DNA of 64,000 bases from the NCBI RefSeq assembly GCF_034670125.1, contig NZ_JAXMOC010000001.1, positions 372,001 to 436,000 of the forward strand, in the 5' to 3' direction. Below are positions 44,992-53,451 of the stretch, in pieces. Source of the stretch: Maricaulis sp034670125. Lineage in GTDB: Bacteria > Pseudomonadota > Alphaproteobacteria > Caulobacterales > Maricaulaceae. How positions within the stretch are numbered: position 1 is the stretch's first letter; every line of letters starts with the position of its first letter. The position numbers and the translations under genes are program-made. Below the pieces are notes generated by a model that worked only from the letters and a program-made list of their open reading frames with translations, was not told the origin of the DNA and did no database searches.

Positions 44992-45924
44992 CTATTGGCG
45001 AGTGACCTGATATCCCTGCTCGCGGAGTAGCGCGATGACGCCATTTTCACCCGGCAGATGAGCTGCGCCCACCGCAATGAGAACCGTGCCCTCACCGTCC
45101 ATGATCTCGGCAATCTGGGGAATCCAGTTCTGGTTCCGCTGCACGATCAGGGTCTGATAGGCCTCTGGCGCTCCATCGCGCATGCCGGCGATGACCTCGG
45201 CGTCGAGGGTTTCCATGTCGCCCGTGGCCCAGGCGGTAACCAGGGTATCCATCATGGCGGGAAGCTCTGCCATGTCTTCGAGCCCCTGCTCGAATGCGCG
45301 CGCCTGGGCGTCATCCGGCATGCCGGCAAGGAAGCCGATCTGCTGTTCGGCCGTCTCGAAATAGCCCATCCGCGTGTCGCTGCCTTGGACCATGCCGAGC
45401 AGAACCAGCTCCACACCGGCATTGGGGTCCAGCCCCAGCGCCTGCATCTGGCCGACCGCCAGGGCAAGCTGGGCCAGCCAGGGCCGCATGGGCTCAAGCA
45501 TCGCCGGAGCAAAGCCGAGGCTCGGCGCCAGGTCGGCGAGGGCGGCATTGCCCGACTCGGACAGCAGGGACGACAAGGTCACGCCGGGCGGATTGAGGCC
45601 GTACTGCATGACCAGGGGCTGCATCGCCGCCTGGCTTTCGGGCGAATGCACGTCGGCTTCCAGATAGAGCGCATCGGCACTGGCCACCAACGCCCGGATC
45701 TCGTCGGTTCGCCACTCCAGACTGCGGGGCAGGAGGTGGAACGTACCGAAGATATAGACCTCGGAATCGGCATCGGAGAGGTGCCAGATCGCCGGATCGG
45801 CCTCGATGGACGCGTAATCGGCCGTCTGGGCGAGCGCTGTTGAGGACAGGAGTGCGCCGCCGGCCAGCAAGGCCGCACCGGTCAAAGCCGAAAGGGTCCG
45901 GCGAACGGTCGTGAATGAAGACAT
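44992..45924 (-). CDS. TraB/GumN-family exported protein
   Basis: 310-residue protein with a cleavable signal peptide (LSALTGAALLAGGALLSSTALA). It has the TraB/GumN (Tiki-like) fold motifs: AIWHLSDADSEVYIFGTFHL with the catalytic-like GTxH, LYLEADVHS, and VLIAVGAAHLPGENGVIALL near the end. Homologues are proposed metallopeptidases acting in the periplasm or on secreted peptides. The start ATG at 45924 is selected for the signal peptide. Substrate is not known. Confidence 0.88.
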   Translation of the reverse strand: MSSFTTVRRTLSALTGAALLAGGALLSSTALAQTADYASIEADPAIWHLSDADSEVYIFGTFHLLPRSLEWRTDEIRALVASADALYLEADVHSPESQAAMQPLVMQYGLNPPGVTLSSLLSESGNAALADLAPSLGFAPAMLEPMRPWLAQLALAVGQMQALGLDPNAGVELVLLGMVQGSDTRMGYFETAEQQIGFLAGMPDDAQARAFEQGLEDMAELPAMMDTLVTAWATGDMETLDAEVIAGMRDGAPEAYQTLIVQRNQNWIPQIAEIMDGEGTVLIAVGAAHLPGENGVIALLREQGYQVTRQ

Positions 45925-46021
45925 GGAGAAACCTCTGTGACGTGAATTTCGCCACACGTTACCCGGTTCGCCCTTTTTGACTACCGGGACTGACCCGGTG
46001 TGACGTCCCCCGCAGCCTCGG

Positions 46022-46885
46022 TCATCTCTGGCAGACGCCACAAAACCAGGTGGAACGCCCCGATTGCACCAGACGCTGGATCTCGCCGGCACAGCCGGAT
46101 GTCGGGCAGGGAGATCCCAGCCGGTCATAGACGCGGAACCGATGCTGGAAGTATCCGAGAGCTCCGTCAGTCGAGGCAAAGTCCTTGAGCGACGAGCCAC
46201 CCGCCTCGATGGCCTCGACTATGACGTCACGGACCGCCCTTGCCAGTCGCTCGGCTCGGACACCGGGAATGCTCGCCGACAGGCGGCGCGGGCTGATGCC
46301 ACACCGGTGCAGGGCCTCGCAGACATAGATATTGCCCAGACCCGCAACGATCGACTGGTCCAGCAATGCGGTCTTGATCGGGGTCCGGCGCCCGGCCAGA
46401 GCCTCGCCAAGATAGGCTCCGGAAAACCCGTTGCCATGCGGTTCCGGACCGAGCGCGCCCAACGTCTTGTGGGACGCCTCGTCGACGGTCGGGAACAGGT
46501 CCATGTAACCAAAGCGGCGCGGATCATTGTAGCGGACAACCACGCCGCCTTCGGCCCGGAACACCACGTGATCATGCTTGGGGTCGGCCGGGGCCGCATG
46601 GACGAAATCGCCGGGCTGCGCCGCCTCGCCGTCGACCTCGATGGAGAACCGGCCCGACATTCCAAGATGCCCGATCATGGTTTCGCCGCTGTCCAGCCGC
46701 AGCAGGAGGTATTTCGCCCGCCGGTCGATTCTTTGCACCCGGCAACCGGTCAACCGCGCCGCAAAACGCGCCGGAAACGGGAAGCGCAAATTCGGACGAT
46801 TGAGCTCGACGCCGAGAAGGCGGCGCCCTTCCAGGGCCGGAACCAGGCCCCGGCGAACGGTCTCTACTTCAGGCAATTCAGGCAT
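46022..46885 (-). CDS. mutM: Formamidopyrimidine-DNA glycosylase
   Basis: 287-residue base-excision repair enzyme removing 8-oxoguanine. The N-terminal PELPEVETVRRGL contains the catalytic Pro and Glu. NDPRRFGYMDLF and GLGNIYVCEALHRCGI form the helix-two-turn-helix. The C-terminal zinc finger is GSPCPTSGC and STWFCGVCQR. A GAATC site lies 10 nt upstream of the start. The divergent neighbour is the CarF-like gene, with about 100 bp between them. Confidence 0.97.
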   Translation of the reverse strand: MPELPEVETVRRGLVPALEGRRLLGVELNRPNLRFPFPARFAARLTGCRVQRIDRRAKYLLLRLDSGETMIGHLGMSGRFSIEVDGEAAQPGDFVHAAPADPKHDHVVFRAEGGVVVRYNDPRRFGYMDLFPTVDEASHKTLGALGPEPHGNGFSGAYLGEALAGRRTPIKTALLDQSIVAGLGNIYVCEALHRCGISPRRLSASIPGVRAERLARAVRDVIVEAIEAGGSSLKDFASTDGALGYFQHRFRVYDRLGSPCPTSGCAGEIQRLVQSGRSTWFCGVCQR

Positions 46886-46984
46886 TTGACGTGTGAATCA
46901 TCTTTACATTCAGGCGGTTGCACTTTCGCCGCATTTCCCGGCTCATCTTCGCCAGCCTTTTGGGAATTACGGAGACAAGGCCTC

Positions 46985-47677
46985 ATGTTTGATCACATCG
47001 ATTTCATCCTGTCAGCCGCCATGATTGCGGGCCAGATCGGTCTGGGCATCCTGTTCGCGGATCTGATGAGCGGAATTGTTCACTGGTATATCGACACATA
47101 CGGCAATCCGAAGACCCCCATACTCGGTCGGCACGTCTACTGGCCGACCATCAATCATCACGCCCAGCCGCTCGACTGCACCCGCGCCAGCTTCTGGTCG
47201 CGCAACGGCCCCAACCTGGCGCTGAGCGCGGTATTCTTCATCGTGTTCGTCGCGACAGACCTCATCAACGCCTTCACCCTCAGCGCCCTGGCGACGGGCG
47301 TGTTCGCCAGCGAAATCCATGTCTGGAGCCACAAGCCCAAACGCAAGCGCCCGACCGTGGTGCGCTGGCTTCAGGGCGCGGGCCTGCTGCTCAGCCCGAA
47401 AGAGCACTGGCAGCATCACACCCACGCGCACAACACCCGCTACTGCACGGTCACCAACCTGCTCAATCCGGGGCTCGACAGGCTGCGTGTCTTCCGACTG
47501 GTCGAGGGCATCGTCGAAGGGTTCGCCCGCCGCAAGCCCCGCGATGAGATCATGGGCATCGGGCCGCTCGCCCGCGGACGCCGCATCATGTCCCGGGCTC
47601 GCCGTTTCGTCGCGGCCGGGGCGTGGCAAGTCCGCCGCTTTTTGCTGGCCCCCATGCCCCGCCTCGCGCTGGCCTAG
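46985..47677 (+). CDS. CarF/PEDS1-like lipid desaturase
   Basis: 230-residue membrane protein of the lipid-desaturase (Kua/TMEM189/CarF) family. The His-rich metal motifs are present: FADLMSGIVHWYIDTYGNPK, NHHAQPLD, ASEIHVWSHK and SPKEHWQHHTHAH. CarF of Myxococcus and human PEDS1 form the vinyl-ether bond of plasmalogens. This homologue keeps the histidines, but whether it makes plasmalogens is not known. It is divergent from mutM and 76 bp before ubiE. The start at 46985 (MFDHIDFIL) follows a weak purine-rich site. Confidence 0.82.
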   Translation: MFDHIDFILSAAMIAGQIGLGILFADLMSGIVHWYIDTYGNPKTPILGRHVYWPTINHHAQPLDCTRASFWSRNGPNLALSAVFFIVFVATDLINAFTLSALATGVFASEIHVWSHKPKRKRPTVVRWLQGAGLLLSPKEHWQHHTHAHNTRYCTVTNLLNPGLDRLRVFRLVEGIVEGFARRKPRDEIMGIGPLARGRRIMSRARRFVAAGAWQVRRFLLAPMPRLALA

Positions 47678-47753
47678 CCGGCAGCCCACATGCGACACCA
47701 AGGACCGCCTGCGCCGCTTTCCGGTCGGGCGGTCCGGGTCTATGTTGCCGGGC

Positions 47754-48539
47754 ATGAGCACGACCCGGACCGATACCGACACCGTTTCCTTCGGCTTTGC
47801 CGATGTGGCGCGCGACGACAAGGCCTCGCTGGTACGCGGTGTCTTCGACCGCTCGGCGCGCCGCTATGACCTGATGAACGACCTGATGTCACTGGGCATC
47901 CACCGGGTCTGGAAGGACATGGTGATGACACGCGCCAATCCGCAGCCGGGCGAGGTCCACATTGACGTCGCTGGCGGCACGGGCGACCTGGCGCGCAGTT
48001 TCCTGGCCAAGGCCGATGCGGTTGCGGATCGGCGCGGCGACGATCGCAAGGCCTCGGCTATCGTGCTGGACATCAATGAGCAGATGTTGCGCGCCGGCGT
48101 GAAACGCGGTCTGAAGCCGCACGAGGAAGGCCGCATTGACTGGGTCACCGGCAATGCCGAATGCCTGCCCCTGCCGGACCGTACCGCGCACTGCGTCACC
48201 ATTTCGACCGGCATCCGCAATGTCACCGATCGCGCGACAGCCCTGAGTGAGATGCGCCGCGTGCTGAAACCTGGCGGACGCTTCCTGTGTCTGGAGTTCA
48301 CCCGCCCGACCAGCCGCGCGTGGGAAAAGGCCTATGACGCCTGGTCCTTCAACGTCATGCCGGAGCTCGGCCATTATGTCGCGAAGGATCGTGAGAGCTA
48401 TCAATACCTGGTCGAATCGATCCGCCGCTTCCCGAACCAGGATGATTTCGCGGACGAGTTGAGGGCCGCCGGTTTCCGTCAGGTCAGCTTCACGAATTTC
48501 TCGGGCGGGATCGCCGCGCTGCACGTCGGCTGGGCCTGA
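47754..48539 (+). CDS. ubiE: UbiE/MenG quinone C-methyltransferase
   Basis: 261-residue S-adenosylmethionine-dependent methyltransferase. It shows VFDRSARRYDLMNDLMSLGI, VHIDVAGGTGDLARSFL (SAM motif I), GNAECLPLPDRTAHCVTIST, RRVLKPGGRFLCLEFTRP and the C-terminal GGIAALHVGWA, the UbiE pattern. It converts demethylated benzoquinol or menaquinol to the C-methylated form. An upstream in-frame ATG at 47742 is possible. ubiB follows 0.5 kb downstream. Confidence 0.95.
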   Translation: MSTTRTDTDTVSFGFADVARDDKASLVRGVFDRSARRYDLMNDLMSLGIHRVWKDMVMTRANPQPGEVHIDVAGGTGDLARSFLAKADAVADRRGDDRKASAIVLDINEQMLRAGVKRGLKPHEEGRIDWVTGNAECLPLPDRTAHCVTISTGIRNVTDRATALSEMRRVLKPGGRFLCLEFTRPTSRAWEKAYDAWSFNVMPELGHYVAKDRESYQYLVESIRRFPNQDDFADELRAAGFRQVSFTNFSGGIAALHVGWA

Positions 48540-48956
48540 TCAGTCCTGTCCGCCCCGGTCCTCGCGTTCGCGACGCAACCAGGCCTTCGCCTCCTGAACT
48601 GTATCGAAGAGCTGTAACTGTGCCGGATACCCGTCTTCGGTCAGATTGACCCAGAATTCGAGCAGGACCTTTTTCATGCTGTCATTGCAAACCTGAGCCG
48701 ACCGGCTCGGCGTGTCGCCATAGTGAGCGCGGAGGAATTCAGCCAAACCTGCACTGAGCCGCTGGAAGGACGCGACATCCAGCTCATGCATGTCGGCATC
48801 ATCCTCGTAGACCACGATGCGATCACATGCCGGCGTCCAGCCGGGCATTGTTACAGCCCGCTGCATAAGTGCCAGCGCATCGCCCTCCGCGATTTCGCCG
48901 CGAAAGCGCACGAGAATCCACTGGTGCTCGGCATCCACTTCCAGTTCGTGATTCAT
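48540..48956 (-). CDS. Hypothetical STAS/SpoIIAA-like small protein
   Basis: 138-residue soluble protein. Its pattern (short strand ILVRFRGEIAEGDALALMQ, VVYEDDADMHELDVASFQ, helix, TVQEAKAWL at the end) resembles the SpoIIAA/STAS-like fold, as in other alphaproteobacterial short proteins. Assignment is low certainty. It is on the opposite strand between ubiE and ubiB; its stop abuts the ubiE stop with no gap. Confidence 0.55.
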   Translation of the reverse strand: MNHELEVDAEHQWILVRFRGEIAEGDALALMQRAVTMPGWTPACDRIVVYEDDADMHELDVASFQRLSAGLAEFLRAHYGDTPSRSAQVCNDSMKKVLLEFWVNLTEDGYPAQLQLFDTVQEAKAWLRREREDRGGQD

Positions 48957-49083
48957 TGCCGCCCCGGATTCGATTCACAGCGACAGATTAGAGCAAGCTT
49001 TACAGTCGGCAACCACAAGCCCGCACCAACTGCGACGTCATGGCCCTCTCGCCAATTTCGACCCGTACCTCTAAACCGCTTTC

Positions 49084-50622
49084 ATGATTTCCAGTCTCGC
49101 CTCTTTCATCCGCCTGATCCGCGCCCTCGTGACCCTGACCCGGCACGACGCGATCCTGCCTGCCGAGTACCAGTCGCTCTATCCGGCACCGGCGCGCTGG
49201 CTGGGTGCCGCCATGCGTGTGTTCCGCCGTCGTGATCTGGCGGAAAACCCCGGCGAGCGACTGGCCCGGGCGCTGGAAAAGCTGGGCCCGTCCTACGTCA
49301 AATTCGGCCAGATCCTGGCCACCCGCAGCGATGTCATCGGCGAGCGCTTCGCCCGCGGCCTGTCGCGCCTGCAGGACCGCATGCCGGCCTTTGGCGACAG
49401 TGAGGCGCGCGACATCCTCGCGGCAGAGCTGGGCAGGCCGGTCGAGGACCTGTTCCAGGAGTTCGGCCCGTCGATCGCTGCAGCGTCCATCGCCCAGGTC
49501 CACAAGGCGGTAACGCCTGACGGAGCGGTCGTGGCAGTCAAGATCCTGCGGCCGGACATCGAAGGCCGCATCGCCCGCGATATCCGCACCCTGTCGCTCG
49601 GTGCCGCATTGGCGGAACGCTTCTCGCCCGCCAGCCGCCGCCTGGAACCGAAGAAATTCGTTGAAACCGTCTCCCGCTCGCTGTCGCTGGAAACCGACCT
49701 GCGGCTCGAAGCCGCCGCCGCGTCGGAACTGGCCGAAGCCGCCGCCGTCGCCGAGGGCTACCATATCCCGACCGTCGACTGGACACGGTCATCGCGGCGC
49801 ATCCTGACGACGCAATGGATCGACGGCATTCCGCTGTCCGACATCGACGCGGTCGCTGCCAGCGGTATCGACCGCGCTGCCCTGGCGACCCGGTTGACGC
49901 GGGCCTTCCTGTCGACCGCCCTCGACCGGGGCGTCTTTCACGCCGACATGCATGGCGGCAACCTGTTCGCACGCACCGATGACACGGTCTGGGCCGTCGA
50001 CTTCGGCATCATGGGCCGGATCGGGCGCGCCGAGCGACGCTTCCTCGCCCAGATCCTGCACGGCTTCCTGACCCGCGACTATCTGGCCGCCGCCCGCGCC
50101 CATTTCGCGGCCGGTTATGTTCCGGCGCGCCATTCGGTCGAGGATTTCGCCAGTGCCCTGCGCGCCGTCGGCGAACCGATTTTCGGCAAGACCGCCGACC
50201 AGGTTCCCATGTCGCGCGTCCTGATGCAGCTGTTCGAGATCACCGAACTGTTTGAAATGCGCCTGCGACCGGAACTGGTGATGCTGCAGAAGACGATGGT
50301 CCAGTGCGAAGGCGTGTCGCGGCAGCTCGACCCGCAGCACGACATGTGGGGCGCCGCCGCTCCCGTCGTCGAAGCCTGGATGAAACGGGAACTGGGTCCG
50401 GAAGGACGCATCCGCGATCTCGGCGAAGACCTGACCCGCTTGCACGACGCCCTGCGCAAACTGCCCGACGCGGTCGACGACTGGGCCGAAGTCGGTGCCC
50501 AGCTCAAGGCCGGCAAGCTGTCACTGGGGGGCGGGCCACGGCTGCGGCCCTGGTTCCTGCGTCTGGCCTGGCTTGCAGCTGCCGCAGCGGCGGGAGCGGC
50601 CCTGACCGCCGCATTTAGCTAA
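49084..50622 (+). CDS. ubiB: UbiB-type atypical kinase for ubiquinone synthesis
   Basis: 512-residue ADCK/UbiB-family protein. It has the KxGQ motif (GPSYVKFGQILATRSDV), the Ala-rich loop (AAASIAQVHKA), VAVKILRPDI with the ATP lysine, GVFHADMHGGNLF and AVDFGIMGRIG. A C-terminal hydrophobic helix pair (WFLRLAWLAAAAAAGAAL) anchors it in the inner membrane. It supports ubiquinone synthesis with UbiE. Both genes have normal GC content. Confidence 0.95.
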   Translation: MISSLASFIRLIRALVTLTRHDAILPAEYQSLYPAPARWLGAAMRVFRRRDLAENPGERLARALEKLGPSYVKFGQILATRSDVIGERFARGLSRLQDRMPAFGDSEARDILAAELGRPVEDLFQEFGPSIAAASIAQVHKAVTPDGAVVAVKILRPDIEGRIARDIRTLSLGAALAERFSPASRRLEPKKFVETVSRSLSLETDLRLEAAAASELAEAAAVAEGYHIPTVDWTRSSRRILTTQWIDGIPLSDIDAVAASGIDRAALATRLTRAFLSTALDRGVFHADMHGGNLFARTDDTVWAVDFGIMGRIGRAERRFLAQILHGFLTRDYLAAARAHFAAGYVPARHSVEDFASALRAVGEPIFGKTADQVPMSRVLMQLFEITELFEMRLRPELVMLQKTMVQCEGVSRQLDPQHDMWGAAAPVVEAWMKRELGPEGRIRDLGEDLTRLHDALRKLPDAVDDWAEVGAQLKAGKLSLGGGPRLRPWFLRLAWLAAAAAAGAALTAAFS

Positions 50623-50667
50623 AATTCCGGGACGATTTACACAAAATCGAAAGAAAGGCCTGCCCAT

Positions 50668-51216
50668 ATGCCTGTCATGGCAAGGGATTTCATCATGAAT
50701 GAAGAGGCACGCAGCCTTCAGCGCGAGTTTTTTCGCATCGACGAGGACGTGATCGACCGGGTGCAACACCTCAAAGCGCGCCTGATGAAGTATGCCGAAG
50801 CCGCACTCGAGACCGTGTTCGACCATCTGGTCGGTAATCCGGACGTCGCCCACTATTTCGAGATCACCGACAACATCACCTATTTGCGCGCCGGCATGCT
50901 GGCCCATTGTGACGAGCTGTTCTCGGCCCGCTTCGACGAACACTATTACGAAGCCACCGAAGGCATGGGCGAACGTCATGCCAAGCTGGAATTCCCGGCG
51001 CATGTCTACACCGCCGCCTATTCCAACATGTTTGCCCGCATCGTCGAGCTGGGCATGGCCGACCGACGCAGCTTCAAGACCGACGACATCACGGCCCTGT
51101 CGCGGATCACCCATTACGACATCGAGCTGTCGATGGGCGCCTTCTACCGCCACATCATGGACAAGCGCGCCGCGCTGTCCTCCGACGCCCAGAAGATCCG
51201 CCACCTGGTTGATTGA
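50668..51216 (+). CDS. Protoglobin-like single-domain haem protein
   Basis: 182-residue helical protein with the protoglobin/globin-coupled sensor pattern: LFSARFDEHYYEATEGMGER then HAKLEFPAHVYTAAYSNMF, where the histidine after GER is the likely proximal haem ligand. Length fits a single-domain protoglobin with no sensor output domain attached. Possible roles are oxygen, NO or CO binding. The ATG at 50668 has an AAAGG nearby. It is immediately before the accessory region at 51.2 kb. Confidence 0.65.
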   Translation: MPVMARDFIMNEEARSLQREFFRIDEDVIDRVQHLKARLMKYAEAALETVFDHLVGNPDVAHYFEITDNITYLRAGMLAHCDELFSARFDEHYYEATEGMGERHAKLEFPAHVYTAAYSNMFARIVELGMADRRSFKTDDITALSRITHYDIELSMGAFYRHIMDKRAALSSDAQKIRHLVD

Positions 51217-51564
51217 GTTTCGCTGCCGGTTGGCAAGCCGAGGCCGCGACCGTCAGATTGAGTGGGAGACCCGCGCGGTCCCGGGTCAGGCTCCGGGTGA
51301 TCTGAGCGCCGCGCGCAGGGCTGTCCATAGAACGCTTGTCAGCCAGCAGGCCGTATCCGGTTCTTCAGCTCAAGGGTGAAACCGCGAAGCGGCCGCCTTG
51401 CGGCCCTTGACCTGAAGAACCGGATACGGCGACCTCCCGGCAAGCGGTTTATGGAGGGGTGTGCGCCGGGGGCGCGGACGTCGAGGGGCAGTAATTGTGT
51501 CTGTCCCAGTTTGTCTGCAGTTTGTTGGCGTCCCCGGTTTTTCACGGTGGGATATATGGGAGGA
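51217..51564. repeat. Intergenic region with large cruciform and short repeat
   Basis: About 350 bp with no credible gene. It carries the 81-bp cruciform at 51350-51430 and the first copy of TAATTGTGTCTGTCCC. Confidence 0.6.
51350..51430. repeat. Large near-perfect inverted repeat (26-bp arms)
   Basis: Arms 51350-51375 and 51405-51430 match at 25 of 26 positions. The central 29 bp contain two further stems, CCGC/GCGG and GCCGC/GCGGC. There is no flanking transposase. Could be a MITE-like element or a large structured terminator. Confidence 0.85.
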
Positions 51565-51581
51565 TTAATTGTGTCTGTCCC
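51492..51581. repeat. Two copies of TAATTGTGTCTGTCCC
   Basis: Identical 16-bp direct repeats at 51492-51507 and 51566-51581, 74 bp apart. This motif is a common end sequence of REP/RAYT-associated elements. The second copy contains the end of the 51565-51867 reading frame. Confidence 0.7.
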
Positions 51582-51867
51582 GTTTATTCCACACCGAACC
51601 GGAGCCTTTTTCATTGGTGAGCTCATCTAACGCTTTTACCGCAGCATCCTGAAGTGATGCATTCTTGCGCGCTTCTTCTTGCCAAGCCTTATGTAAATAT
51701 AGTTCGTTAGCGGCTTCGCCGAGCGTTAATGAAAAGCCAGCTCGAATAGCCCTCGTTGCCGTGTGCGCCGGCACTGCCGCTCGCTTCAAGGCCCACAAGA
51801 CTTCGCTCACCCCCCTGCCGTCAGCAACAAGCTTAGATACTAGGACTACGGCATCTTCATATTGCAT
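51565..51867 (-). CDS. Hypothetical small helical protein, candidate immunity protein
   Basis: 100-residue, mostly helical protein: MQYEDAVVLVSKLVADGRGV, WALKRAAVPAHTATRAIRAG, EAANELYLHKAWQEEARKNA. Not recognised by family. It lies 9 bp downstream of the Rhs tip on the same strand, the normal place for a cognate immunity gene, and has lower GC content than the core. The last residues (GSVWNKRDRHN) are encoded by the short repeat, so the original 3' end may have been replaced. Confidence 0.55.
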   Translation of the reverse strand: MQYEDAVVLVSKLVADGRGVSEVLWALKRAAVPAHTATRAIRAGFSLTLGEAANELYLHKAWQEEARKNASLQDAAVKALDELTNEKGSGSVWNKRDRHN

Positions 51868-51876
51868 TTGAACCTC

Positions 51877-53393
51877 TCAACACTGTGAGCCATCAGCCCC
51901 TGAACAGATCGGAATCGTACGGTCTCTGGAGCCTGGGCGTGCAGTAGAACTGGTCGGATATCTGTGCGCGGTATAGCGCCACGCCGTATACCCCCGTGCA
52001 GCGGCGGCTTCCTGGATAGCACTCGCCCCAGCTGTCATCGCCTCAGCGGCCGCACCACGAGAAATATCTCCCCCTTGCGTGGCATACACCACGAGATCAC
52101 TAGTTACCAATGTACCTCCGTCCTCAGATACTACAGCCATGAAGGTCACGTCGCCCGCATTGGTCGGAACGACGACTTCCATCTCTCGTGAGGACGAACG
52201 CAGGGCATCATCGATAGCACGACCGAAATCATCAGCAACCCCGGATCGAGCTGCGAGCGTCACGGACCCACCTGCGAGCGAAGCGTATGAAGCTCCGCCG
52301 AGAGCTTCTCCCAATGCCAAATCTGCTAACAGGACGGTGCCACCCGAGTAAACAGTATAGGCACCCCCAATGATGGCTGCCGGAATTCCAAAGCCAACCA
52401 GCATATCACGCCCAAGATTATCGTAATTGTTCTGAGCAACTCGCCGCATAGCTTCTTCGGCGCTGATTCCTTCTGCTTGCGCGATAGCCATAGCGCGATT
52501 GAGGTTGTCGATTCCCGCTCCCATTCCGGCGTCTTGCATCATCCCCGTCGGATCGGTCGCATTCAGCGGATTATTCCCCACATAAGCATAGAGATTCATC
52601 TGATCCGCATAGCCGATCGGATCGGTCTGCAAAAACCGCCCGATCTCCGGCCAGTAATAGCGGGCGCGATAGTAGTAGAGCTCGCTCTCCGGGTCGTAGC
52701 GGCGGCCGGTATAGCGGAAGGGGTTGCCGGATGTGTTGAGCGGCGCCTCGACGCCATAGGGCGTGTAGACATAGCGGTCACTCAGGGCACCATTGGCATC
52801 GGCCAGGGCGATGACCGAGCCGAGCCGGTTGGCGTGGTAGTAATGCCGCGCCGTGGCGGCCCCGGTCGACGGATTGACGGTGATCATCGCCTCGCGCTGG
52901 TCGACGCCCGGACCGGGGATGTAGCGCTGGAGATACTGGCCGGCATCATTGAGCTCGCCGGTTTCCATACCACCGGCATGACTGAAACGGGTCCAGCTGG
53001 CACCATTGTTCAATGACACACCGGTGCACCCCCGATCACATCATAGCGATACTGGATGGTCTGACCGGACTGAACCAGGCCGGTGAGCCGATTGCGGGTG
53101 TCGTGCAGGAAGGAGCGCGTGCCGTCGCCGGACAGGTTGTCCGAGAAATCATAGCTCAGCGTATAGTTGGTCGTCGTGCTGCCTTCGACATGCACCACCG
53201 CGCCATACTGGTTTTGCACATTGGTCGGCTCTCCCGCTCGCACCGGTTGAGTGCTGGAGAAGTCACGGCTTTGCGTCTGCCCGCCTGCTGACCACAGCCA
53301 GCCGGGCGCATTGGTATGCTCGGCTTCCAGATATCCGGCGCCGTCATAGGCATAGGTGGAGGTGACGGACTGGTCGGAGACGAGGTGATGCAT
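51877..53393 (-). pseudogene. Rhs-family protein tip, frameshifted and 5'-truncated
   Basis: Two overlapping frames join into one Rhs core. The upstream frame (53010-53393) has YDGAGYLEAEHTNAPGWL and ends QYRYDVIGGAPVCH. The downstream frame (51877-53019) continues VSLNNGASWTRFSHAGG, then YYYRARYYWPEIGRFLQTDP and NLYAYVGNNPLNATDPTG, the Rhs core terminus, where the toxin domain begins. A one-base shift near 53020 joins them. The C-terminal 200 residues (AMAIAQAEGISAEEAMRRVA to ICSGADGSQC) are of unknown toxin type. No N-terminal delivery domain or further repeats lie upstream; coaC begins within 60 bp. Confidence 0.75.
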
Positions 53394-53451
53394 CCCTTGG
53401 GGTTTCGCCGCTTTACGGTTACCTGTACGGGACCATCAGCGGAGGCGTCAC

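Noticed and set aside
51376..51630. 84-residue plus-strand frame across the cruciform
   Set aside because: Lies in the inverted repeat and short direct repeats, without a ribosome-binding site.
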